This document shows positions 1 through 8,594 of a DNA stretch of 64,000 bases, in pieces. Below the pieces are notes generated by a model, which saw only the letters and a program-made list of their open reading frames with translations, did not search any database and had not been told where the DNA came from. Where the stretch lies: contig NZ_WFKL01000001.1 in assembly GCF_009208105.1 (NCBI RefSeq), positions 2,170,001 through 2,234,000 on the forward strand, given 5' to 3'. Each line of letters opens with the position of its first letter. The first letter of the stretch is position 1. Made by a program: the position numbers and the translations under genes. The stretch is from Rouxiella sp. S1S-2 (GTDB taxonomy: Bacteria > Pseudomonadota > Gammaproteobacteria > Enterobacterales > Enterobacteriaceae).

Positions 1-839
1 GAGGCGCTTTCATAGCCAACGGTCTGACTGGCAACTGCTGCCGTTATTCCCTCTCTCACCATCAGCAATCGCGCCTGATGCAAACGCGTCGACTTCACGT
101 ACTGCATGGGCGATGTCTGCGTTATCGCTTTGAAATAACTGTGAAAAGTCGGCACACTCATCCCCGCTTCACCCGCCAGTTGGTTGAGATTCAGCGCATC
201 CGCATAGGTAGCGTGGATACGGCGCAGCGCCTTGCCAATTTTACCGAACTGACCGTGCATCATTAATGCCGATCGCATAGCGTGACCCTGAGCACCGGTT
301 AGAACACGAAAGTACAGCTCACGCAGCAACGCTGGCCCGAGTATCGCAGCATCAAGCGGCTTGTTCATGGCTTCTAAAAAGTGAAGCACCGAGGCTTTAA
401 TCTCGGCGTCCATCGGGCTGGAAATCATGCTTTCGGGCGGCGAGACGCTGGCAGATTCGCCCATTCGGTCTATTTGTATCAATAATTCTGCCGCCAGTTG
501 AAAATCCAGGTGCAAATAGATGGCCAGTAAAGGCTGTTCCGGCGAGGCATCGGTTTCCATGACGAAGGGGACCGGTACCGATACGGCCAGATAGTGCTGC
601 TGGTCATACACATAAGTTTGATTACCAAAATACCCCCGCTTACATCCCTGACAAACAATGATAATGCCCGGGTCATAAAGCACTGGCGTGCGTGCAAGAG
701 GGCGGTCTGAGCGTAAAAAACGCACGCTCGGCAAAGACGTCAGATTATATCCTTCTTTTGGCGCGAGGGTGCTCAGCAGCGAAACCATGCGCCGTTGGTC
801 TGCGTCCCAATCATTGGCAGACGTTACAGGATTGTTCAT
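1..839 (-). CDS. AraC family transcriptional regulator, C-terminus cut by window edge
   Basis: Translating the minus strand from the ATG at 839 gives about 279 residues running off the left edge without a stop, so the protein is partial. The N-terminal half resembles the AraC_N domain of YqhC-like regulators (CQGCKRGYFGNQTY region near residue 65). The C-terminal part carries the first AraC helix-turn-helix (LNLNQLAGEAGMSVPTFHSY) and the start of the second (VASQTVGYESA); only the last part of the second HTH is missing. It is divergent from the SDR gene at 949 across about 110 bp, a common arrangement in which the regulator controls the neighbouring oxidoreductase. That target is inferred. 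The family call is firm; the inducer is unknown. Confidence 0.9.
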   Translation of the reverse strand, partial: MNNPVTSANDWDADQRRMVSLLSTLAPKEGYNLTSLPSVRFLRSDRPLARTPVLYDPGIIIVCQGCKRGYFGNQTYVYDQQHYLAVSVPVPFVMETDASPEQPLLAIYLHLDFQLAAELLIQIDRMGESASVSPPESMISSPMDAEIKASVLHFLEAMNKPLDAAILGPALLRELYFRVLTGAQGHAMRSALMMHGQFGKIGKALRRIHATYADALNLNQLAGEAGMSVPTFHSYFKAITQTSPMQYVKSTRLHQARLLMVREGITAAVASQTVGYESA

Positions 840-948
840 TTGAATGCCGCCTCATAGGAATAGGCAATAAAAAGAGAGTTATCGGCCTAAAAATTCACCG
901 GTTTAGAGAATAGTATGCCTATGTCTCTTAACAAGCAGGAGTTTTTTT

Positions 949-1782
949 ATGTCCACATCAAAAATTATTTTCATCACCGGCGTCAGCAGCGGATTTGGTC
1001 GCGCCTTGGCTCAGGAAGCATTGAACGACGGGCATCGCGTGGTGGGCACTGTACGCAGTGAATCGGCAAAAAAGGAATTTGAATCACTCGACTCAACGCG
1101 CGCCTTTGCCCGTATTCTAGATGTGACCAATTTTGCCGCCATCGACAATATTGTTGCCGACGTGGAGGCCAGCGTTGGCCCCGTTGATGTGCTGGTTAAC
1201 AACGCAGGGTATGGTCATGAAGGTGTGATGGAGGAATCGGCGCTGGAAGAAATGAAGCGCCAGTTCGACGTCAACGTGTTTGGCGCGGTGGCGATGATTA
1301 AAGCGCTGCTGCCGTTTATGCGCCAACGTCGTCGCGGGCATATTCTCAATATCACCTCGATGGGCGGCTTTATTACCATGCCGGGCATTGCCTATTACTG
1401 CGGCAGTAAGTTCGCGCTGGAAGGCATCTCTGAGGTTCTGGTTAAAGAACTTAAGCCGTTCAATATTGCCGTGACCGCGGTTGCTCCAGGATCGTTTCGT
1501 ACCGATTGGGCAGGTCGTTCGATGGTGCGCACGCCAAGAACATTGGCCGATTATGACCCTTTATTTGACCCTATTCGTCAGGCTCGTGAAGAAAAAAACG
1601 GCAAGCAGCTTGGGGACCCTGTAAAAGCGGCACGGGCAATGCTGTCGGTAATTGCCAGCGATGCGCCTCCTGCCCACTTGCTGCTGGGAAGCGATGCGCT
1701 AGGGCTGGTTCGTGGAAAGTTACAGGCCTATGCGGCTGAAATTGACGCATGGGAGCACCTGACCCGTTCAACCGACGGTTAG
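949..1782 (+). CDS. SDR family oxidoreductase (classical short-chain dehydrogenase)
   Basis: A 277-residue classical short-chain dehydrogenase/reductase. It has the cofactor motif TGVSSGFG at residues 10-17, NNAG at 84-87, the catalytic Ser near 137 (NITSMGG), and Tyr150/Lys154 in YYCGSK. The APGSFRTDW segment is typical of the SDR subgroup often annotated as oxidoreductase or short-chain dehydrogenase of unknown substrate. The Shine-Dalgarno AGGAG lies just upstream of the ATG. The divergent AraC regulator at 839 is the likely controller. The 3' end overlaps the convergent HAD gene by 4 bp. Cytoplasmic; NAD(P) preference and substrate cannot be read from the sequence. Confidence 0.92.
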   Translation: MSTSKIIFITGVSSGFGRALAQEALNDGHRVVGTVRSESAKKEFESLDSTRAFARILDVTNFAAIDNIVADVEASVGPVDVLVNNAGYGHEGVMEESALEEMKRQFDVNVFGAVAMIKALLPFMRQRRRGHILNITSMGGFITMPGIAYYCGSKFALEGISEVLVKELKPFNIAVTAVAPGSFRTDWAGRSMVRTPRTLADYDPLFDPIRQAREEKNGKQLGDPVKAARAMLSVIASDAPPAHLLLGSDALGLVRGKLQAYAAEIDAWEHLTRSTDG

Positions 1783-2411
1783 GACGTCTTCCTCAGCTTC
1801 TGCAGGTCGCGAGGATGACTGAAACAGACCTGCGGGTGCGTGGTCTGTAACGTTTCGATGCGCGTATAGCCCCACGCGACGGCTCCGAAGGCAATATTGG
1901 CCTCTTCGGCGGCTTTAGCATCGCGCGTTTCATCACCAATATAAATAGCTTCACTTGAGGCTATTTTAAGACTCTTGATGATTCTGCTGATTTTCTTCGC
2001 TTTACCAAATATTGAGGCGCCGCAGTCAATACGCTCAAAGTCTTTACAAATCTGCGCGCCGAGTACTGTACGTACCACGGCCTCTGAGTTTGAGCTGGTC
2101 AATGCCAGCCGCAGTCCATCTTCACGCAGGGCAGTCAGGCTCTCGATAATGCCGGCGAACGGTTGAATAGACGCGGCGTTATTGTTCATCGCATTCCTAA
2201 AGTCCAATGTCACCCGAGGCAGCTTCCATAGCGGCAAATTAATGCTGCGAAGGATTTGCTGGGTGCTCATACTCCTCAGGGCATTGACCTCATCATTAGC
2301 GAATTGTTTTAAACCATTGCGCTCGGCGATAGCGGGATAATTTTCTGCAAAAACCGGAAAAGTATCGGCGAGGGTGCCATCAAAGTCGAAAATGACCAGC
2401 CTGTAGCTCAT
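1779..2411 (-). CDS. HAD superfamily hydrolase (phosphoglycolate phosphatase-like)
   Basis: A 210-residue haloacid dehalogenase-type hydrolase with all four motifs. Motif I is DFDGTLADT at residues 9-17, with the nucleophilic Asp and general acid Asp. Motif II is the Thr/Ser of LTSSNS near 104-109. Motif III is the Lys of GKAKKI near 136-141. Motif IV is GDETRDAKAA near 157-166. An alpha-helical cap lies between motifs I and II, as in Gph/MupP-type phosphatases. It is probably a cytoplasmic phosphomonoesterase; the substrate is unknown. It is convergent with the SDR gene (4-bp overlap) and lies downstream of the YddG-like exporter gene on the same strand, about 30 bp away, so the two may be co-transcribed. 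Confidence 0.88.
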   Translation of the reverse strand: MSYRLVIFDFDGTLADTFPVFAENYPAIAERNGLKQFANDEVNALRSMSTQQILRSINLPLWKLPRVTLDFRNAMNNNAASIQPFAGIIESLTALREDGLRLALTSSNSEAVVRTVLGAQICKDFERIDCGASIFGKAKKISRIIKSLKIASSEAIYIGDETRDAKAAEEANIAFGAVAWGYTRIETLQTTHPQVCFSHPRDLQKLRKTS

Positions 2412-2443
2412 CGAATGCGTGCCTATTTTAGGGTTTTCATCGT

Positions 2444-3361
2444 TTACGCGTTGTCCACGTGGGTCGCCAACGGGGGGGGAGTATTACCCCGCGTCGAGCG
2501 CCAACAAATTAGCGAGCCAATACTCACCATTGCCGCACCTTGCCAAAAGGAAGTGGCCAGCGGGGCATTGAGGATTATTGCCGCCAGAGCGGAAGAAAAA
2601 ATGGGAATGAAGTAGGACGCTGTGGCAAGTATCGCGACGTTACCGTGCAAAATCCCTATATTCCAGGCGGCATAACCACAGCCTAGCGCCCCCGCCGCCA
2701 GCACGAGACTGACCAGCGTATGGGCGCTAAAATTCATCGGCACCGAAGCCCCAAAGGCATACTTAAGCCATAAAGTGAGGGCGGTCAGAATAAAAAACAG
2801 CGTGATACCGTTTTTACCCTCGGCTTTTTTACGGGTCAAAATGCAGTAAAAAGACCAGATAAAAGCACCGGCGAACGCGAGACCGTAGCTGAGTGGATTG
2901 GTTTTTACATTTGCCCAGATTGACGTCACGGAAAGCCCGTTATCGCCACTCAGCACCCAACACAGGCCGATAAATGAGAGCAACATCCCCGGGATAATAT
3001 ACAGGCTGGCTTTTTGTTGCTTAAACAGTACGGACATTAAAATCGTCATACTTGGCCACAGATAATTAACCATGCCGACTTCAATGGCCTGACTGCGGGT
3101 GAGGGCAAAGCCGAGTGAAAGCGCCAGACAGATTTCATAGCTGACAAACAACAGGCTGCCGAGGTAAAGATAGGCGCGGGGGAATTTCCGGATATCGGGA
3201 AATCCCACGGTAAACACCAGCAGCACGGATGCCAGGCTGTAAATCATCGCCGCGCCGCCAACCGGGCCTAATCCCTCGGAAACGCCGCGGATCAGGCCTG
3301 CAACGGCGCTAAAGAACACGATGGCCATCAAACCTACCAGTGTGGCTTTCTTTCCAGACAT
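2444..3361 (-). CDS. yddG: YddG-like aromatic amino acid exporter (DMT superfamily)
   Basis: A 305-residue, ten-helix EamA/DMT permease that strongly resembles enterobacterial YddG. Shared stretches include GLIRGVSEGLGPVGGAA near the N-terminus, LFVSYEICLALSLGFA, AIEVGMVNYLWPS and WNIGILHGNVAI. YddG exports aromatic amino acids and other small metabolites across the inner membrane. The open frame extends 19 codons upstream, but I chose the internal ATG because MSGKKATLVGL aligns with the known YddG start and the upstream residues are not membrane-like. The gene lies between the HAD hydrolase and the GNAT gene, all on the minus strand. The permease class is certain; exact substrates are inferred from family. 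Confidence 0.88.
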   Translation of the reverse strand: MSGKKATLVGLMAIVFFSAVAGLIRGVSEGLGPVGGAAMIYSLASVLLVFTVGFPDIRKFPRAYLYLGSLLFVSYEICLALSLGFALTRSQAIEVGMVNYLWPSMTILMSVLFKQQKASLYIIPGMLLSFIGLCWVLSGDNGLSVTSIWANVKTNPLSYGLAFAGAFIWSFYCILTRKKAEGKNGITLFFILTALTLWLKYAFGASVPMNFSAHTLVSLVLAAGALGCGYAAWNIGILHGNVAILATASYFIPIFSSALAAIILNAPLATSFWQGAAMVSIGSLICWRSTRGNTPPPLATHVDNA

Positions 3362-3464
3362 TTTAAAAATCGCAGCCTCAGAGAACGTGACCCCATACCT
3401 TAGCACTATCCTTAGCACTGTGTGAAATCGGCGTCACCGCTCAATTGAAGGATTTTCCTTACTG

Positions 3465-4178
3465 CTACCTGCGTTCTTCACGCAGGGCTGCCAAACTCTT
3501 TTGCTGGACGCCTTGTTGAAGATTATTCGGTGCGAGCCACGCCTCAAACGCGTCTTTCACCAGGGGCCATTCGCTGTCGATAATTGAAAACCATGCGGTA
3601 TCGCGAGTTCTTCCCTTATAAACGCCGGCCTGCCGAAACTGACCTTCAAAAGTGAAGCCTAAGCGCTGTGCGGCGCGACGAGAAGGGGCGTTCAAACTGT
3701 CACATTTCCACTCATAGCGGCGATAACCTAAGGTTTCAAAAGCATATTTCATCAGCAAGTAGTGCGCCTCAGTCGCCTGCACGGTGCGCTGGAGAAGGGG
3801 AGAAAATACGACAAACCCCACTTCAATGGCGCCGTTTGGCGCATCAATGCGCATCAGAGAAATCGTGCCCTCTGCCTGGTTGCTGTCGAGATTTATCACC
3901 GCGTAATGCATCGGGTCGGGGCTGCTGGCGGCAGTTTGTAGATAAGCGCCGTAGTCGGCTTCGTTGTTAAAGGGACCACAGCTCAGGTAGGTCCAACCGC
4001 GTTGGTCATCCGCCGTGCTCCAGGCTTGCCAGAGGTCGGCGGCGTGCTGGTCGACATTTAAAGGTTCCAGGCGGCAGAACCTGCCCTCCATGACAATGCG
4101 TTCAGGCAGCGGACGTGGCTGCCAGTCGGATATCGGCAAACCCACGGGCTGGTTAAAACTGTTTAGCGTATTGGACAT
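3465..4178 (-). CDS. GNAT family N-acetyltransferase (RimJ/RimL-like)
   Basis: A 237-residue acetyltransferase of the RimL-type Acetyltransf_3 fold. The N-terminal part (ERIVMEGRFCRLEPLNVDQH) is the usual beta-1/alpha-1 entry. GAIEVGFVVFSPLLQRTVQATEA is the central strand leading to the acetyl-CoA loop. YRRYEWKCDSLNAPSRRAAQRLGF is the conserved C-terminal RimL motif with the N-A-S-R helix. The protein is slightly longer than RimL (about 180) because of N- and C-terminal tails. It probably acetylates an amine of a small molecule or protein N-terminus in the cytoplasm; the acceptor is unknown. It stands alone between the YddG-like gene and the Lrp-type regulator. Confidence 0.9.
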   Translation of the reverse strand: MSNTLNSFNQPVGLPISDWQPRPLPERIVMEGRFCRLEPLNVDQHAADLWQAWSTADDQRGWTYLSCGPFNNEADYGAYLQTAASSPDPMHYAVINLDSNQAEGTISLMRIDAPNGAIEVGFVVFSPLLQRTVQATEAHYLLMKYAFETLGYRRYEWKCDSLNAPSRRAAQRLGFTFEGQFRQAGVYKGRTRDTAWFSIIDSEWPLVKDAFEAWLAPNNLQQGVQQKSLAALREERR

Positions 4179-4305
4179 ACTAACCTCTCGAGAACGTTGG
4201 AATTTATAAAGACTGTATGACTCAAGTGGCTTTATTTAAAGAGCCAGATTTATACAGTTTCAGTAGACCACTATCTCGGCAAGAGGCATTTATCAGCCAC
4301 ACTGG

Positions 4306-4794
4306 CTACTCCCGCAGGTGCTGCGTCGGCAGGGCGGTGGTGTATTTCACTTGGCTTAGGGCAAAACTTGATCGAATGCTGGCCACCCCGTCAATTTGCG
4401 TGAGGCAGTCCATCATCAGTGCCTGATATTTTTGCAAGTTTTCAACCACGACCCGCAGCATGAAATCGGATTCCCCGGTCATCAGATAACACTCCATCAC
4501 CTCTGGGCGCTCACTGACCGAATCGGTAAAGCGTTTCAGTGAATCTTTGTCCTGCTGCTTGAGAGAAACATGCACAAAAACGTTGACCGCCAGCCCTAAA
4601 GCCAAGGGGTCAACCAACATGGCCGATCCGCGAATAATACCTTTATCGCGCATGTCCGCCACCCGTCGCCAGCACGGAGAAACCGAAAGACCGACAATTT
4701 CTGCCAGCTCGGCGTTGCTGATGTCGGCGTTTTGCTGCAATACGTCAAGAATACGCAGACTGGTTTCATCTAATATTATTTTATCTAGAGACAT
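4306..4794 (-). CDS. Lrp/AsnC family transcriptional regulator
   Basis: A 162-residue Lrp/AsnC regulator. The N-terminal HTH_AsnC spans roughly residues 8-60 (ILDVLQQNADISNAELAEIV and GLSVSPCWRRVADMRDKGII). The C-terminal RAM/ligand domain spans roughly 72-150, with the MTGESDFMLRVVVENL motif. It is divergent from the EamA-family exporter at 4927 across about 130 bp. Lrp-type genes next to amino acid exporters usually activate the exporter in response to the amino acid, so that is the inferred role. The effector is unknown. A short inverted repeat (TGGCT...AGCCA, 4228-4247) lies beyond the 3' end but lacks a clear T-run. Confidence 0.93.
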   Translation of the reverse strand: MSLDKIILDETSLRILDVLQQNADISNAELAEIVGLSVSPCWRRVADMRDKGIIRGSAMLVDPLALGLAVNVFVHVSLKQQDKDSLKRFTDSVSERPEVMECYLMTGESDFMLRVVVENLQKYQALMMDCLTQIDGVASIRSSFALSQVKYTTALPTQHLRE

Positions 4795-4926
4795 AAATAA
4801 TCTTAAATCATCAATTATGAGGAAAATTTACCCTTAAAATAGCACCAGAGGGAAAAATGAGAACAGTTTTTTTTCGCGCCGTTTAATAAAATAATTCATC
4901 GACAACCTTTATCCCGAGAGCGCGCC

Positions 4927-5859
4927 ATGAGTACGTTAAACAACGAACCTGTAAACAATGCGGTGGGTCACCCAACGCGGCCTGCAACCCTGGTCTGGCT
5001 GGTCGTGATGGTGGTGCTTTGGGGGCTGAGCTGGCCTGCGACCAAGCTGGCGCTAAACGTTGTCCCACCTCTGTGGTTGGCGGCGATACGTTTTGGCTCT
5101 GCCGGGCTGTGCTTGTTTCTGTTTGTCGCCGCTCGCGGAAAACTGCGCTTTCCTTCGCGTGCCGACTGGCCGGTGGTTGCGAGTGTGGGCGTGTTGCAGA
5201 TGATGGTTTTTACCGGTCTGGGCATGATTGCGATGCAGCACACGGATACCAGTCATGCGGTGCTGCTGGCCTACACGACACCGCTGTGGGGGATCCTGAC
5301 CTCATGGCTTTTGATGCGCAACGCCCCCTCGAAATTACAGATTATTGCCTTGATTACCGGGCTGATAGGTATCGCGATGATTTGTTCTCCTGCCGAGATG
5401 GACTGGAGCAAACCGGGCGTAATGATAGGCTGTAGTTTATTGATTATTGGCGCAATTTCGTGGTCGCTGGTTATCGTTCATGTGCGCCATCATCAGTGGA
5501 CTGATACGCCGCTGTCACTGGCACCGTGGCAGATGCTGCTCGCGACCGTTCCGCTCACGCTGTTTGCGGCAGTGATTGACGGCTCTCCCTCCGCCATTGT
5601 GCTCACACCGCACCTGCTTTGGCTGCTGTTTTTTATTGGCCCGGTCGCGACCTCGGTTTGCTTTGTTATTTCAACCGAACACGGCAGGCGGATTAGCGTG
5701 TTTGCTATGTCAAACTTCACCCTCGGCGTGCCGTTAATCGGGGCTGCTGCCTCAGTGGCTATTCTCGGCAGTCATCTCTCTTCACTATTTATTGGCGGGC
5801 TGGTACTGGTATTTTTAGGGGTCTCAATGACCGCGCTTTCCGGTAAGAAGAAAAGCTGA
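4927..5859 (+). CDS. EamA/DMT family transporter
   Basis: A 310-residue inner membrane protein with ten predicted helices in two EamA repeats. Repeat 1 begins VWLVVMVVLWGLSWPATKLAL (about residues 19-40); repeat 2 begins near 160 (VMIGCSLLIIGAISWSLVIV). The LWGLSWPATK motif is typical of RhaT/EamA exporters. The divergent Lrp/AsnC gene suggests an amino acid or related metabolite as both effector and cargo; this is inference. It is followed by a GC-rich hairpin at 5902-5922 that separates it from the convergent DUF4385 gene. Confidence 0.9.
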   Translation: MSTLNNEPVNNAVGHPTRPATLVWLVVMVVLWGLSWPATKLALNVVPPLWLAAIRFGSAGLCLFLFVAARGKLRFPSRADWPVVASVGVLQMMVFTGLGMIAMQHTDTSHAVLLAYTTPLWGILTSWLLMRNAPSKLQIIALITGLIGIAMICSPAEMDWSKPGVMIGCSLLIIGAISWSLVIVHVRHHQWTDTPLSLAPWQMLLATVPLTLFAAVIDGSPSAIVLTPHLLWLLFFIGPVATSVCFVISTEHGRRISVFAMSNFTLGVPLIGAAASVAILGSHLSSLFIGGLVLVFLGVSMTALSGKKKS

Positions 5860-5901
5860 GGTTTGCGCAGGCGTTTACGATTTTAGGATTATTGAGCGGT
5901 G

Positions 5902-5922
5902 TAGGGGGAGATTTCTCCCCTA
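5902..5922. terminator. Hairpin between convergent EamA and DUF4385 genes
   Basis: Arms GGGGAGA (5905-5911) and TCTCCCC (5914-5920) form a strong stem, extended by flanking TA pairs with one bulged G. It lies between the two convergent stop codons, touching the DUF4385 stop at 5923, so it could terminate both. There is no long T-run on either strand, so efficiency is uncertain. Confidence 0.5.
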
Positions 5923-6372
5923 TCAACCATACTGCTGCTGGTGGGCTTTCTTGCGTTTGATATAGTCCGCGTCTGCGCGCAGTTGGTCCCAGTAGCTTTT
6001 GAATATCGCCGCCGAGGCGGCTTTTTCATCATCAATATTGCGCGCATTGAGGGTTTTATCCTCGGCATATTTGCGGCCGCCGGGATAATTGGCATAGCGG
6101 CGAGCGCGGGTATAGCCCATTTGAATGAATTTTCGTGCCATATCCATTCCAACAAAATCATCATCTTGCCGATACTTTTCAAACAGCGTCATAATGGCCA
6201 GCGCAGAGGTTTTTGCAATCTTGGGCGTTTTAAATCGCCAATGCGGCAAAATCTCTGACTTATAAGGTTCAACCATCAACACTCCCTGTTCGCCGCGACC
6301 CACCTGATAAAGCTCAGGATGCTGTCGAAAATTGATATGTTTAAAATCCTGCTGATAGTTAAACGCTTTCAT
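5923..6372 (-). CDS. DUF4385 domain-containing protein
   Basis: A 149-residue soluble protein that matches my memory of the DUF4385 family. Its characteristic stretches are GRGEQGVLMVEPYKSEILPH, DFVGMDMARKFIQMGYTRA and RRYANYPGGRKY. Function is unknown; these conserved basic and aromatic stretches are not a known catalytic motif. The frame opens GTG-ATG-ATG. The third codon is chosen because the Shine-Dalgarno AAGGGAG sits about 5 nt from it. The gene follows the nitrilase gene on the same strand with 119 bp between them, a gap that holds a possible 25-codon ORF (6401-6478). Confidence 0.85.
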   Translation of the reverse strand: MKAFNYQQDFKHINFRQHPELYQVGRGEQGVLMVEPYKSEILPHWRFKTPKIAKTSALAIMTLFEKYRQDDDFVGMDMARKFIQMGYTRARRYANYPGGRKYAEDKTLNARNIDDEKAASAAIFKSYWDQLRADADYIKRKKAHQQQYG

Positions 6373-6400
6373 CATCACTCCCTTGATAAAGGTGCCGTTC

Positions 6401-6478
6401 TTATGACGAAGAAAACCGTCGGCGAACGGCTGATATCAGGTCAGTGTAGTTGAAGGTGGAGTAAATTTTTTCACTCAT
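6401..6478 (-). CDS. Possible 25-residue small ORF upstream of DUF4385 gene
   Basis: The minus strand reads ATG at 6478, then 25 codons (beginning MSEKIYSTFNYTDLISAV, ending in an RRRFSSS tail) to TAA at 6401. GGTGAG lies 5 nt before the ATG, a plausible ribosome binding site. It sits between the nitrilase stop and the DUF4385 start on the same strand, so it would be in the same transcript. I recognise no family. It may be a chance frame, a leader peptide or a gene remnant. Confidence 0.25.
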   Translation of the reverse strand: MSEKIYSTFNYTDLISAVRRRFSSS

Positions 6479-6491
6479 AAAAGCTCACCGG

Positions 6492-7484
6492 TTATTTATC
6501 TTTACCCCGCTGCGGCACATCGTCTGAAAATCGTGCGCTGATGGCGTCGCGTTCATAACCCTGACGTTCAGTAAGAATATGATACAACTCGGGGCGTCTG
6601 CCGTGAGTCCAGCGGCGTCCGGTGCTCATGGCGAGCAAGGAAAGGTCGAGTTCTGCGCTGACCATTGCATCTGCCGCGGCCCACGTTTCCTCAATAATAC
6701 GTCCATAGGGGTCAAGGATCATCGCATTGCCGGTGCGCACTTCGTCGTCGTCCGCGCCTATGCCGTTGCTAAATAAAATAAACAGACCGTTGTCGTGGGC
6801 GCGGGCAGGAAGCCAGCGCAGCAGCCATTCACGACCGTTGATGCCCCTTATCGCCGCCGTCATCTCCTGCTTGCGGGTTGCCCGCTGTTCCCATAAATCT
6901 AACGCAATCGGCTTCATGCCGAAGGGGCTGCGAGAGTGTGTGCCGCCGGTCTGATGAGGGGCCAACAGAATATCTGCCCCGAGCAAGGCAGTGGCACGAA
7001 CGTTTTCAACCAGATTATTGTCCCAGCAGATGAGGATCCCCACTTTAACACCCCACGGCGTGTCAAAAACGGTGAAATTATTGCCGCTGCTGATTGCCGT
7101 GTGCTCAAACGCGTGCAGCTTGCGGTGGATGTGCACGCTACCGTCCGGCATGCAGGCGGCGTAGGCGTTATAAAGACGGCCATCCGGTGCGCGTTCAATG
7201 AATCCGGCACCAATGAGCATCTGATGTTTTTCGGCCAAAGAACGGATCAGCGCCAGTGAAGGACCGGTGGAAACAGATTCTGCCAGCGCCTCAACCTGTA
7301 CCGAATTCAGCTTCGGGACGTGCCAATAGCCGGTAATACACATTTCGGGAAAGGCGAGGATTTTTACCTGCTGCACGCAAGCCTGCTCGATGAATTTCTC
7401 CATCATTAGAAGATTATATTTCTTGTTACCGGCCTGATGCTGAAACTGTACCACTGCGGTTTTTAAAGAGGCTTTATCACCCAT
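6492..7484 (-). CDS. Carbon-nitrogen hydrolase (nitrilase superfamily amidase)
   Basis: A 330-residue CN_hydrolase protein with the complete Glu-Lys-Cys triad: Glu47 in AFPEMCITGY, Lys122 in HRKLHAFEH, Cys153 in GILICWDNN. Family members hydrolyse nitriles, amides or carbamoyl groups through a thioester on the Cys. The fold spans roughly residues 6-285, followed by a family-specific tail. It is divergent from a LysR gene at 7597 over about 110 bp, which probably senses the substrate or product. It is a soluble enzyme with no signal peptide. Substrate cannot be assigned; it is not obviously NadE, a beta-ureidopropionase or Nit1. Confidence 0.9.
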   Translation of the reverse strand: MGDKASLKTAVVQFQHQAGNKKYNLLMMEKFIEQACVQQVKILAFPEMCITGYWHVPKLNSVQVEALAESVSTGPSLALIRSLAEKHQMLIGAGFIERAPDGRLYNAYAACMPDGSVHIHRKLHAFEHTAISSGNNFTVFDTPWGVKVGILICWDNNLVENVRATALLGADILLAPHQTGGTHSRSPFGMKPIALDLWEQRATRKQEMTAAIRGINGREWLLRWLPARAHDNGLFILFSNGIGADDDEVRTGNAMILDPYGRIIEETWAAADAMVSAELDLSLLAMSTGRRWTHGRRPELYHILTERQGYERDAISARFSDDVPQRGKDK

Positions 7485-7541
7485 GACGGTTCTCCAAAGG
7501 TACTCGGGATTGTTATTGAGGTTGGTATTACAGCAAGGTGG

Positions 7542-7581
7542 CTGATAACTTTATAATCAAATGTTTTTTTAATCTGATAAC
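7542..7581. promoter_or_regulatory. Direct repeat CTGATAAC in nitrilase/LysR intergenic region
   Basis: CTGATAAC occurs at 7542-7549 and again at 7574-7581, 32 bp apart (about three helical turns), in the short divergent region upstream of both genes. LysR regulators typically bind two sites on one face in such a region. The assignment is positional only. Confidence 0.3.
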
Positions 7582-7596
7582 CAATTGGAATGCAAA

Positions 7597-8451
7597 ATGA
7601 ACCTACGTTTGCTTAAGGCGTTTGTGACACTGGCTGAGAAGGGCAATTATGCTGAAACGGCGCTAGCGCTGGCGGTTTCACAACCGGCGCTTACCAAACA
7701 GATCAATCTTCTTGAATCGACCCTTGGTGTGGCTCTTTTCTCGCGCGGGCGGCACGGCACGACGTTGACGGCTGCGGGTAAGCGTTTACTGCCTGAGGCG
7801 GAGAAAGTCATCAAACAGGCGACGGTGTTCCTTCAGCATGCGGCTCAGGTTGCAAAGGGCGGTGAAGGACTTATGGCGGTCGGTTTTGGGCTGTCGAGTT
7901 TCTATTTCGCACCGCGTTGCATCGCGCAATTTCGCAGCCGTTATCCAGGCGTGGATGTGTCACTGGAGGATCTTCCCTCCGAGCAGCAGTGTGGGATGTT
8001 GCAAAGCGCAGACCTGCAGGTGGGATTTGTTCGCGTCCCTGCTAAAGCGCCGCTGGAATATCACCGGTTATTTGAGGATCGGCTGGTGCTAGTGACGCCA
8101 GATAATAGCCCGCGGGATGTTCAACAGTGGCTGAAGGCCCTGCCTTTACTGCGGCTTTATCATGAACGTGGACGCGGGCTGAATGTGCAAACCGACCAAT
8201 TTTTGCAGCAAAACACACTTGCTATCTCTACGACACAGCAAGTTGAAGACATACAGACCATCGTTGCACTGGTCTTGGCAGGAATCGGCGTTGCGCTATT
8301 GCCGCAAAGTGTCGCGCACATTGCTCCTCCGGGTTTGCACGTCATCGCGCTCGCGGGAGAGGCCGTTCAATGGCAGGTAGGTATTGCCTGGGACCCACGT
8401 GTCAATGATGCCGTCCGCGATAACTTTATCGCGATGGTAAAACGAGGGTAA
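7597..8451 (+). CDS. LysR family transcriptional regulator
   Basis: A 284-residue LysR regulator. The HTH is at about residues 18-37 (NYAETALALAVSQPALTKQI), followed by the linker helix and a periplasmic-binding-like effector domain from about 88. I use the ATG at 7597 because MNLRLLKAF is the standard LysR beginning; a TTG four codons upstream is in frame but has no advantage. It is divergent from the nitrilase gene and probably regulates it. It is followed at about 60 bp by the CRP-like site of the PTS operon, which has its own regulator, so it is unlikely to be part of that system. Confidence 0.92.
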   Translation: MNLRLLKAFVTLAEKGNYAETALALAVSQPALTKQINLLESTLGVALFSRGRHGTTLTAAGKRLLPEAEKVIKQATVFLQHAAQVAKGGEGLMAVGFGLSSFYFAPRCIAQFRSRYPGVDVSLEDLPSEQQCGMLQSADLQVGFVRVPAKAPLEYHRLFEDRLVLVTPDNSPRDVQQWLKALPLLRLYHERGRGLNVQTDQFLQQNTLAISTTQQVEDIQTIVALVLAGIGVALLPQSVAHIAPPGLHVIALAGEAVQWQVGIAWDPRVNDAVRDNFIAMVKRG

Positions 8452-8510
8452 CCATGGTGAGTCAAGGCTTCGTCTTTTAGATCAATCTTATCCTGCCTGC
8501 CAAATCAATT

Positions 8511-8532
8511 TTATGTGATCTGCATACAATTT
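8511..8532. promoter_or_regulatory. Candidate CRP-binding site upstream of PTS operon
   Basis: The core TGTGATCTGCATACA (8514-8528) matches the left CRP half-site exactly and the right half-site partly (ATACA for TCACA). A TATGAT hexamer at 8564-8569 could be a -10. Catabolite control of a PTS sugar operon is expected, but the match is imperfect. Confidence 0.35.
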
Positions 8533-8594
8533 CCACAGACTGATCATTTTCTAAACTTGCGCCTATGATATCTTGCTCATGTGTTAAATATATA

